A stretch of DNA of 13,080 nt from Thermoplasmatota archaeon (GTDB lineage: Archaea > Thermoplasmatota > Penumbrarchaeia > Penumbrarchaeales > Penumbrarchaeaceae). The stretch is taken from NCBI GenBank assembly GCA_016929175.1, contig JAFGJI010000305.1, positions 1-13,080 on the forward strand, given 5' to 3'. The notes below the pieces were generated by a model that made no database searches, was not told the DNA's origin, and worked only from the letters and a program-made list of their open reading frames with translations. Shown here piece by piece: positions 5,708-12,546 of the stretch (the stretch's first letter is position 1; the number at the start of each line of letters is the position of its first letter). The translations under genes and the position numbers were made by a program.

Positions 5708-7362
5708 TCTGGTCCGATGAACGGGGGATGAAGATGAGGGATATGGACTACGACCAGGAATACCGGAAGTGGAAGTGGGACATACCTAAGTACTTCAACA
5801 TGGGTTTCGATGCGGTTGACAAACACCTTGCAGATCCCAACATGAAGAACAAGGTTGCCCTCTACTGGGAACACGAGAATGGGGAAACCAGGAAGTACAC
5901 ATTCTGGGAGATGGCAACCCTTTCCAACAGGTTCGGCAACGTTCTCAGGGAAATCGGCCTGATAAAGGGGGACCGGTTCCTCATAAGGCTGCCCAATATC
6001 CCGGAGTTCCAGATGGTCTTCCTTGGGGGTGTCAAGGTAGGTGCGGCCCCCATACCGAGCTCGGTGATGTTCAAGCCCAAGGAGGTGGAGTACCGCATCC
6101 AGGACAGCGAAGCCGTTCTATGCGTCACCACACCCGAATATGCAAAAGAGGTCGAACAGATAAGGGGGAACTGTCCCTCCCTCAGGCACATAATGGTGAT
6201 AGGGGAACCCAAGGGCGACCAGATCTCATTCTACGGTTTGCTAGAGAAGGCCTCACGGTACCTTGAGGTCGAGAGGACGAAAGCCGAGGACATGGCATTC
6301 TTTTGCTACACGAGCGGTACCACCGGGATGCCGAAAGGAGCGGTCCATGCCCACCGATGGGCTATAGGGAACGATCCGAACGCCTTCTACTGGCAGGCTT
6401 TCAAACCTGATGACATAGTAGCCCATACTGGAGCTCTATCTTGGATATATCCCCTCGGCAACGCCTTCATCTACGCGTGGAGGAACGGAGCCTCCGTACT
6501 GCTTTACGAGGGGAGGTTCGATCCCGAAAGATGGTTCCATCTCCTGGAGAAATATCAGGTCACCAACCTTGCCTGTGTGCCAACAGGCTACAGGATGTTC
6601 CTCACGGTGAAGGACTTCGAGAAGAGGTTCGACCTCTCGACCCTGAGACATTGCATAAGCGCAGGCGAGCCTCTGAACCCCGAGGTCATATCCGAGTGGA
6701 AGAGAAGGCTTGGCATCCATATATACGACGGGATAGGGATGACCGAATGCATGGTATACCTTTCAAACATGCCCGGAATGGAGATACGACCCGGCTCCTG
6801 CGGCAAACCACAGCCCGGGCACGTTTGCGCCGTGGTTGACGATGACGGAAAACCTGTCAAACAGGGGGAGCTCGGGACACTGGCGGTCAGCAAGGATGAT
6901 CCCGGTCTCTTCCTGGAATACTGGAACAAACCTGAAAAGACGGCGGAATGCTTCAAGGGCGACTGGTTCCTTACGGGAGACACCCTTTTCATCGACAAGG
7001 ACGGGTATTACTGGTTCTCCGCAAGGGGTGACGATCTCATCATGACCGCTGGCTACAGGGTCTCCCCCTTCGAGGTGGAGTCGGCCCTGATCGAGCATCC
7101 TGCTGTCATGGAGGCGGCCGTTGTTGCCAGCCCGGACGAGATGAGGGGTGTCATCGTCAAGGCCTTCGTCATCCTCAACGAGGGTTTCGAGCCCGGTGAG
7201 GAGCAGAGAAGGGACATCCAGGCTTTCATGAAGGAGAACGCCGCGCCCTACAAATATCCAAGGGAGATCGAATTCGTGGACCAGTTACCAAAAACACAAT
7301 CAGGCAAGATCAAGCGAAAAGAGCTGAGAGAGAAGGAGATCGAGAAGAAGAGGCAGAGGTAA
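5704..7362 (+). CDS. Acyl-CoA synthetase (AMP-forming), medium-chain (MACS/ACSM) family
   Basis: This adenylate-forming enzyme has up to 552 residues and activates a carboxylic acid with ATP and CoA, releasing AMP and pyrophosphate. Motifs are the P-loop YTSGTTGMPKGAVHAH (202-217), the A5 motif YDGIGMTE (341-348), TGD (424-426), the hinge region ARGDDLIMTAGYRVSPFEVE (440-459), and the A10 motif PKTQSGKIKR with catalytic Lys535. The GYRVSPFEVES hinge and the DYDQEYRKWKWDIPKYFN N-terminus are typical of the medium-chain family rather than acetyl-CoA synthetase. Start choice is open. The ATG at 5704 overlaps the ACAD stop and has GGGAG nine bases upstream; the ATG at 5734 has GGGGG six bases upstream and gives an N-terminus closer to homologues. 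The substrate is not readable; a short branched or straight acid feeding the ACAD/mutase set is likely. An alternative is operation in the energy-saving direction with pyrophosphate. Confidence 0.93.
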   Translation: MIWSDERGMKMRDMDYDQEYRKWKWDIPKYFNMGFDAVDKHLADPNMKNKVALYWEHENGETRKYTFWEMATLSNRFGNVLREIGLIKGDRFLIRLPNIPEFQMVFLGGVKVGAAPIPSSVMFKPKEVEYRIQDSEAVLCVTTPEYAKEVEQIRGNCPSLRHIMVIGEPKGDQISFYGLLEKASRYLEVERTKAEDMAFFCYTSGTTGMPKGAVHAHRWAIGNDPNAFYWQAFKPDDIVAHTGALSWIYPLGNAFIYAWRNGASVLLYEGRFDPERWFHLLEKYQVTNLACVPTGYRMFLTVKDFEKRFDLSTLRHCISAGEPLNPEVISEWKRRLGIHIYDGIGMTECMVYLSNMPGMEIRPGSCGKPQPGHVCAVVDDDGKPVKQGELGTLAVSKDDPGLFLEYWNKPEKTAECFKGDWFLTGDTLFIDKDGYYWFSARGDDLIMTAGYRVSPFEVESALIEHPAVMEAAVVASPDEMRGVIVKAFVILNEGFEPGEEQRRDIQAFMKENAAPYKYPREIEFVDQLPKTQSGKIKRKELREKEIEKKRQR

Positions 7363-7375
7363 ATCGGGTTCAAGC

Positions 7376-7383
7376 AAGGAGTG
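7376..7383 (+). promoter_or_regulatory. Ribosome binding site of etfB
   Basis: AAGGAGTG sits eight bases before the ATG at 7390. It shows that the in-frame GTG at 7381 is part of the binding site rather than the start codon. Confidence 0.75.
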
Positions 7384-7389
7384 TTAAAA

Positions 7390-8154
7390 ATGAACATAGT
7401 CGTATGCGCGAAACAGGTGGTGGATGTCGGAGAGATAAAGGTCAACCCATCCACGAACAAACCTGTCCTGGAGGGCATTCCAAAAAAGATCAGCGATATC
7501 GACAAGAACGCTGTGGAGGAGGCCATCAGGATAAAGGAGAAGCTGGGTGGCAAGATCACCGTCATGACGGTGGGACCTCCGGATGCAAAAGATAAGATGA
7601 AGGAGCTTCTGGCGATGGGAGCCGACGAGGCCGTTCTCATTCCCAGACCTCAGGGTGCGGACTATCACATTGTCTCAAAGCTCCTATCAAAAGGGATAAA
7701 GAAGCTCGGTGATGTGGACCTCGTGCTTTGCGGTGAGGCCTCCATCGACATGTTCTCGGGCCAGGTCGGCCCGCGGATCGCGGGTTTCCTTGACTGGCCC
7801 CAGCTGACATACTCGTTCAAGGTCGAGGCAGAGGCCGGCAAGGTCAAGGCCTGCAGGAACATGGGGGACCGGATGGTCGTCACCGAGGCCTCCTGCCCCG
7901 CGGTTCTGACCGTCACCAAGGAGATCAACGAGCCCAGGCTTCCGAGCCTGATGCAGATCCTGGGCTCCGCAAGGAAACCGATCCATGACTGGACCGTTTC
8001 GGAACTTGGAATGGACGGGGAGACCGCAAGGGTCCTTGAAAGGGACCTCAGAGGAGTGAAGATGGAAAGGAAGAACATCGTCTTCAAGGATGACCTTGAT
8101 GAGGCGGTGGCACAGCTTGCCGAGAGATTGGCCAAAGAGGGCCTTCTGGGGTGA
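7390..8154 (+). CDS. etfB: Electron transfer flavoprotein, beta subunit
   Basis: This 254-residue EtfB starts MNIVVCAKQVVDVGEI, the family N-terminus. It continues with CGEASIDMFSGQVGPRIAG (about 115-133), corresponding to the nucleotide-binding block usually written as AxDxDTxQVGP. It also carries EINEPRLPSL (about 178-187), the conserved recognition-loop region that docks the dehydrogenase. With EtfA it forms the FAD heterodimer that accepts electrons from acyl-CoA dehydrogenases. It lies 27 bases after the acyl-CoA synthetase and 4 bases before etfA. Whether this is a simple or an electron-bifurcating ETF cannot be settled by eye; the neighbouring hdr genes and the absence of any ETF:quinone oxidoreductase gene in the window favour a bifurcating or confurcating role. 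The Asp-Met-Phe-Ser in place of the common Asp-x-Asp-Thr is a noticeable deviation. Confidence 0.95.
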   Translation: MNIVVCAKQVVDVGEIKVNPSTNKPVLEGIPKKISDIDKNAVEEAIRIKEKLGGKITVMTVGPPDAKDKMKELLAMGADEAVLIPRPQGADYHIVSKLLSKGIKKLGDVDLVLCGEASIDMFSGQVGPRIAGFLDWPQLTYSFKVEAEAGKVKACRNMGDRMVVTEASCPAVLTVTKEINEPRLPSLMQILGSARKPIHDWTVSELGMDGETARVLERDLRGVKMERKNIVFKDDLDEAVAQLAERLAKEGLLG

Positions 8155-8158
8155 TATC

Positions 8159-9112
8159 ATGGTGGTAGTATACTCGGACCTGAAGAGGAACGGTTTCGAA
8201 CTGCTCTCCAAGGCAAGGGAGCTTGCCGATAAGAGGGGAAATAAGGTCTGTGCCGTCGTCATCGGCAAGGATGCCGGCACACAGGCGCAGGAGTACATCC
8301 AGAGAGGAGCGGACATGGTCATAGTGACAGGCTCTTCCATGGAGCATTTCAATGCAGAGGATGTATCTGATATCCTTGAAGTGGTCGTAAAGGAGGAAAG
8401 ACCGGAGATCGTCCTGATCGCCTCCACCAAGGACGGCAAGGAACTGGCCCCCCGGCTTGCCTCGAAACTGGATGCAGGGTGCATATCGGATGCCAACAAA
8501 ATATACGTCGATGGGGATTCCATTCTCGCGGAGAGGGTGGTCTACAGCGGGAACGGCATAGCCGTCGAGCAGTTTGGCTCCTTCCCGGGGATAATTACGG
8601 TCCCGGGGAAGGCCTTCGACCCTCTCCCGATCGACCCCGGAAGGACAGGTGAGGTCGTCAACAGGGATATCGTATTGAAGCAACAGAGGTCCTCCATCGT
8701 CGATGTCCAAAAGATGGTCTCGGAGGGTGTGAACGTGGAGGAGGCCGAGAAGATAGTATCCTGCGGAAGGGGCTTCAAGAAAAGTGACGATCTGAAGCTC
8801 ATTGAGGAACTGGCCAGGGTCATGAACGGGAACACCCTTGGCTGCTCCAGACCGATCGCCGCCGACCTCAAATGGCTCTCTGAGGACCACTGGGTCGGTC
8901 TCTCCGGCCACAAGGTCAAACCCAAGCTCTACATCGCCTGCGGAATTTCCGGCCAGATACAGCACGTGGCCGGAATGCGAGATTCCGGAATTATCGTGGC
9001 CATTAACAAGGACGCCGATGCCCCCATATTCAATTCGGCCGACTACGGCATAGTGGGAGACCTCTACCAGGTCATCCCCAAATTGATCGAAGCTATCAGG
9101 CAGAAGATGTAG
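8159..9112 (+). CDS. etfA: Electron transfer flavoprotein, alpha subunit
   Basis: This is a 317-residue EtfA. The C-terminal FAD-binding half is unmistakable: GCSRPIAADLKWL (about 228-240), VGLSGHKVKPKLYIACGISG (246-265), QHVAGMRDS, INKDADAPIF (282-291) and ADYGIVGDLYQVIP (294-307). The N-terminal alpha/beta domain (1-190) is normal, with no ferredoxin insertion. The frame is open back to an ATG at 8090, but that would overlap etfB by 65 bases. The ATG at 8159 directly follows GGGGTGAT, a strong binding site overlapping the etfB stop, and gives the usual MVVVYSDLKRNGFELL start; a GTG at 8162 is an alternative. Its partner is EtfB; electrons arrive from the ACAD and probably continue to the Hdr proteins encoded next. 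Confidence 0.95.
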   Translation: MVVVYSDLKRNGFELLSKARELADKRGNKVCAVVIGKDAGTQAQEYIQRGADMVIVTGSSMEHFNAEDVSDILEVVVKEERPEIVLIASTKDGKELAPRLASKLDAGCISDANKIYVDGDSILAERVVYSGNGIAVEQFGSFPGIITVPGKAFDPLPIDPGRTGEVVNRDIVLKQQRSSIVDVQKMVSEGVNVEEAEKIVSCGRGFKKSDDLKLIEELARVMNGNTLGCSRPIAADLKWLSEDHWVGLSGHKVKPKLYIACGISGQIQHVAGMRDSGIIVAINKDADAPIFNSADYGIVGDLYQVIPKLIEAIRQKM

Positions 9113-9130
9113 CCCCCTTCCCCCCCCCTC
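9113..9130 (+). other. C-rich pyrimidine run between etfA and hdrC
   Basis: Immediately after the etfA TAG the plus strand carries C5-T2-C9-T-C. The 55-base gap that contains it (9113-9167) is the longest between genes within the plus-strand operon. It is not a T-rich archaeal terminator and has no hairpin I can see. A weak CATATACC sequence at 9144-9151 is too close to the next ATG to be a convincing TATA box. The rest of the gap holds the hdrC ribosome binding site. Confidence 0.4.
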
Positions 9131-9156
9131 ATCTGAAGTTCATCCCATATACCAAC

Positions 9157-9162
9157 GGAGGG
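9157..9162 (+). promoter_or_regulatory. Ribosome binding site of hdrC
   Basis: GGAGGG followed by five bases and the ATG at 9168. This strong site makes 9168 the start of the hdrC-like gene. Confidence 0.7.
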
Positions 9163-9167
9163 ACCCC

Positions 9168-9695
9168 ATGAGCGTGATAGATCTTAACTCCATGGCGGAG
9201 GCCCAGGCGGCCGACAGGCAGGAGATCAACGAAAGGCTCCAAAGATTGAGGGAGGAGGTCTCGGACCACTGCTATCAGTGTGGAAAATGTACCTCCGGAT
9301 GCGAGGCGCATAAACTGCTCGAGCTTGAGCCGCACAGGATAGTTGCGCTCCTGAAGAAGGGTCTCATCGACGAGTTGGTCAATTCGGATATCATCTGGAC
9401 CTGCATGAGCTGCTTCAAGTGCAAGGAGAGATGCCCGCAGAAGGTCGCCCCCGTGAACATCCTCTTCGCCCTGAAGAACCTTGCAGTGGCAAGCGGAAAG
9501 CAGATCCCCGGAGATTTCACTGCCATGCTGCAATCGGCCATGGAGAAAGGTCTCATACAGGACGTGCAGCAGGTGAACACAAGGGCCGGGGAGACCAGGA
9601 CAAGAGAACAGATGGGATTGTCCCCCTGCTCGAAGCCTGAGGACCCGGAAAAGTTCCAGATGACCATTATGACCGTCGCAATGGAGAAGGTATAG
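9168..9695 (+). CDS. hdrC: Heterodisulfide reductase subunit C-like protein, two [4Fe-4S] clusters
   Basis: This 175-residue soluble iron-sulfur protein has two CxxCxxCxxxC motifs: Cys35, 38, 41, 45 (CYQCGKCTSGC) and Cys79, 82, 85, 89 (CMSCFKCKERCP). The order and spacing, with the CTSGC block followed by LLELEPHRIVALLKKG and then the second cluster, are those of HdrC. HdrC carries electrons between the HdrA flavin/iron-sulfur core and HdrB. There is no transmembrane segment, so it belongs to the cytoplasmic HdrABC type rather than HdrDE. The first motif lacks the proline that often follows the fourth cysteine (CEAHK here). It is followed after 10 bases by hdrB. In the absence of other methanogenesis genes in the window, the partner is probably EtfAB rather than a hydrogenase. 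Confidence 0.92.
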   Translation: MSVIDLNSMAEAQAADRQEINERLQRLREEVSDHCYQCGKCTSGCEAHKLLELEPHRIVALLKKGLIDELVNSDIIWTCMSCFKCKERCPQKVAPVNILFALKNLAVASGKQIPGDFTAMLQSAMEKGLIQDVQQVNTRAGETRTREQMGLSPCSKPEDPEKFQMTIMTVAMEKV

Positions 9696-9705
9696 GGTGG
9701 GTAGA

Positions 9706-10590
9706 ATGGCGAGATATGCACTCTTTCCCGGCTGCGTGATGTCCACGGAACAGTACGGATACGAGGTGTCGCTGAAAACTGTACTCCCGGTCCTGGGTGT
9801 CGAGATCGTGGACCTTGAAGGCTTCTCATGCTGCGGAGAGCCCCTAAAGAGCATCAATCAGATGCTGACCCTGACCCTATCCGCAAGGAATATTGCGATC
9901 TGCGAGAAGGAAGGCCTTGACATCCTGGCACCCTGCCCATTGTGCCATCTTGCCCTCTCCGAGACAAAAAGGATACTTGATAACGACCCGAAGATGAGGG
10001 AGAGGGCCGCCTCCAGCCTGGCCAATGAGGAACTGAAATACCGGGGAACTTCGAAGATATACCATATCATCGACCTTCTCCACGACATCATAGGCCTAGA
10101 AGCGGTCAAGGAAAAGGTGGTCCGGCCTCTTTCCGGCCTCAACTTCGCAACTCATTACGGGTGCCATCTGATCAGGCCCTCGGAGATGGGGCGGCCCGTG
10201 GACTCGGAGAACCCGCAGAAGATGGAGAGGATACTGGAGGTTCTCGGGGCCGGATCGGCCCATTATCCCGAGAAGCCCGACTGCTGCGGTGGTCCGCTCC
10301 TCCCCGTTCATCCCGAGACATCGCTCACCAAGACCGGACAGAAGCTCAAGGCGGTACAGGACCAGGGTTTCTCTGGAATGTCCCTCTGCTGTCCTTGGTG
10401 CCACAAAATGTTCGATTCCAAACAGAAGAAGGCAGGTGAGACGGTCGGGGCAAAGCTGAACGTGCCGGTCCTTTACATAACACAACTGGTGGGACTCGCC
10501 TTCGGTATCGATCCGGGGAAGCTTGGGCTCGAGCTGAACCTCAGTCCTGTGGACCGGATACTCGGCGGTCAAGAGGAGGCGGGGGCATGA
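9706..10590 (+). CDS. hdrB: Heterodisulfide reductase subunit B-like protein (two CCG domains)
   Basis: This 294-residue protein has two complete cysteine-rich CCG domains: Cys10, Cys42-Cys43, Cys77-x2-Cys80, and Cys153, Cys193-Cys194, Cys229-x2-Cys232. In HdrB these ligate the two non-cubane [4Fe-4S] clusters that cleave the disulfide, so the catalytic machinery appears intact. The start at 9706 (MARYALFPGC) is preferred to the in-frame GTG at 9697 because GGTGG lies five bases upstream of the ATG and overlaps that GTG. Downstream it overlaps hdrA in an ATGA (10587-10590). In methanogens the substrate is CoM-S-S-CoB; in non-methanogens with this operon type the substrate of HdrB is generally unknown, so a disulfide or another thiol-linked acceptor is possible. 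Confidence 0.94.
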   Translation: MARYALFPGCVMSTEQYGYEVSLKTVLPVLGVEIVDLEGFSCCGEPLKSINQMLTLTLSARNIAICEKEGLDILAPCPLCHLALSETKRILDNDPKMRERAASSLANEELKYRGTSKIYHIIDLLHDIIGLEAVKEKVVRPLSGLNFATHYGCHLIRPSEMGRPVDSENPQKMERILEVLGAGSAHYPEKPDCCGGPLLPVHPETSLTKTGQKLKAVQDQGFSGMSLCCPWCHKMFDSKQKKAGETVGAKLNVPVLYITQLVGLAFGIDPGKLGLELNLSPVDRILGGQEEAGA

Positions 10591-12545
10591 ACCGGATCGG
10601 CGTCTTCGTATGCCACTGCGGTGTCAATATTGCAGCCAAGGTGGATGTGAAGGATGTCGCGGATTATGCATCAAAGCTCGAAGGGGTCGCTGTATCCATG
10701 GAATATAAATACATGTGCTCAGACCCCGGGGCCCAGTTGATAAAGGAGTCCATCAAGGAATACGGACTTGACGGTATCGTCGTGGCCAGCTGCTCCCCCA
10801 GAATGCACGAGCACACTTTCAGAGGGGTTGCCGAGGAAGGGGGCATCAACCCCTACAATGTGGAGATCGCAAACATCCGCGAGCAGTGCTCCTGGGCCCA
10901 TGAGGACCCGGTGGAAGCGACAAGGAAGGCAAAAGCCATTGTAAAGGCAGCGGTTGCCAAGGCACGGCTCCTCGAGCCCCTTCAGAAATCAAAGACCCCC
11001 GTGATCCCTGAAGCACTGGTCATAGGCGGAGGTATCGCCGGCATGCAAGCTTCACTTGACCTGGCCGATGACGGTTTCAAGGTCCACCTGGTGGAAAAGG
11101 AACCCACCATAGGAGGACGGATGGCCCAGCTCGACAAGACCTTTCCGACGCTTGACTGCTCCTCGTGCATCCTGACCCCCAAGATGATGGAGACCAAGAA
11201 CCATCCGAACATAGAGCTTCTGACCTATTCCGAGGTCGTCTCCGTGGAAGGCAGTGTCGGCAACTACAGGGTCAAGGTGAGGAAGAAACCCCGCTTCGTG
11301 GATGTTGATAAATGCACCGGATGCGGTGACTGCACCAGAGCGTGCAGGCTATTTGGGCATGTTCCCGATGATTTCAACCTCGGCCTCAACAAGCGGGGGG
11401 CCGCCTACATCCCTTTCCCGCAGGCCATACCGCTAAAGGCCACCATCGATCCCTCATACTGCCTGATGAAGCGGTTTGGAAAATGCGGTGATAAGCCCTT
11501 ATGCGTCGAGGCCTGCGAACCGGGTGCAATAGATTTTGACCAGAAGGAAGAGGAGGTCGAGCTGAAGGTCGGGGCCATCGTGGTTGCGACCGGCTATGAC
11601 CTCCTCGATCCTGCCAGGATGTTCGAATACGGCTACACGCTCTCCCCGGATATCGTCACCACATTGGAGCTCGAGAGGCTGATAAGCTCTTCCGGTCCGA
11701 CATACGGCAAGGTCGTTCTGCCCTCGAACGGGGAGAAACCACTATCCGTGACATTCATCCTTTGCGCAGGTTCCCGTGACGAGACACAGTGCACATGGTG
11801 CTGCAGGATAGGCTGCATGTCGGCCCTGAAGCAGGTGTACCTCCTCCGGGAGAACCTCGGACCTGAGGTGGAGATCAATATCTGCTTCACCGATATCCGC
11901 TCCTTCGGAAAGGGATACGAGGAGTTCTACCGAAAGATAAGGGGCAAAGGGGTGAACTTCTTCCGCGGGAGGCCATCGGAGGTCCGGGTCTCACCCGAAC
12001 AGCTCATGATGGAGGTGTTCGACACCACCACGAACAAACTGTTCGAGATAAGGACCGATATGATCGTGCTCGTCCCTGCACTTGTTCCCAGAGCGGATTC
12101 GGAGGAGCTCTCGAGGATACTCGGACTTTCCAGGAGCGGAGATGGGTTCCTGCTCGAAGCGCATCCCAAGCTCAGGCCCATGGACACCTTCGTCAACGGC
12201 ATATTCATAGCGGGATGCTGTCAGGGGCCCAAGGACATCTCCGACTCGGTATCCCAGGCAAGTGGAGCGGCCTCTAGGGCAGCCGGGATCCTGACAAAGG
12301 ACGAACTCGAGAACGACCCTCTCATTGCCTGGGTCGACCCGGAGGTCTGCGTCGGCTGCGGGGTCTGCGTGGAGGTCTGTGCATATTCGGCAAGGACCAT
12401 GAACGAGGTTACCGGTATCGCAGAGGTCGATGAGGCTCTTTGCGTTGGCTGCGGGGCATGCATTTCCGCCTGCCCCTCCAATGCCAGCATTCACAAGAAC
12501 TACACCAAGCAGCAGATCATCAGAATGATAGATGGGGTGGTCTGA
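10587..12545 (+). CDS. hdrA: Heterodisulfide reductase subunit A-like iron-sulfur flavoprotein
   Basis: This 652-residue HdrA has all of its usual domains. An N-terminal iron-sulfur domain (FVCHCG with Cys9/11, Cys44, Cys69 in ASCSPRMHEHTF, Cys101) comes first. The thioredoxin-reductase-like FAD domain follows, with VIGGGIAGMQASLDLA (145-160), GGRMAQLDKTFPTLDCSSC and ATGYDLLDP. An inserted ferredoxin has Cys243, 246, 249, 253, then Cys292, 300, 306, 310 in an uncommon CX7CX5CX3C arrangement. ILCAGSRDE and CTWCCRIGCMSALKQ (402-416) come next. The AGCCQGPKDISDSVSQASGA block (542-561) and a C-terminal 2[4Fe-4S] ferredoxin (Cys588-598 and Cys619-629) complete it. HdrA is the bifurcating FAD subunit, linking a mid-potential donor, ferredoxin and HdrBC. 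The start overlaps hdrB (ATGA) and is preceded by GAGGAGG. The donor is probably EtfAB or the second HdrA-like protein that follows. Confidence 0.95.
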   Translation: MNRIGVFVCHCGVNIAAKVDVKDVADYASKLEGVAVSMEYKYMCSDPGAQLIKESIKEYGLDGIVVASCSPRMHEHTFRGVAEEGGINPYNVEIANIREQCSWAHEDPVEATRKAKAIVKAAVAKARLLEPLQKSKTPVIPEALVIGGGIAGMQASLDLADDGFKVHLVEKEPTIGGRMAQLDKTFPTLDCSSCILTPKMMETKNHPNIELLTYSEVVSVEGSVGNYRVKVRKKPRFVDVDKCTGCGDCTRACRLFGHVPDDFNLGLNKRGAAYIPFPQAIPLKATIDPSYCLMKRFGKCGDKPLCVEACEPGAIDFDQKEEEVELKVGAIVVATGYDLLDPARMFEYGYTLSPDIVTTLELERLISSSGPTYGKVVLPSNGEKPLSVTFILCAGSRDETQCTWCCRIGCMSALKQVYLLRENLGPEVEINICFTDIRSFGKGYEEFYRKIRGKGVNFFRGRPSEVRVSPEQLMMEVFDTTTNKLFEIRTDMIVLVPALVPRADSEELSRILGLSRSGDGFLLEAHPKLRPMDTFVNGIFIAGCCQGPKDISDSVSQASGAASRAAGILTKDELENDPLIAWVDPEVCVGCGVCVEVCAYSARTMNEVTGIAEVDEALCVGCGACISACPSNASIHKNYTKQQIIRMIDGVV

Positions 12546-12546
12546 G

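Noticed and set aside
8084..8965. Long minus-strand open frame (293 codons) opposite etfA
   Set aside because: It lies fully antisense to a well-recognised etfA, its translation resembles no family I know, and it is explained by codon bias in a GC-rich gene. The same holds for 7687-8523 and 11991-12764 on the minus strand.
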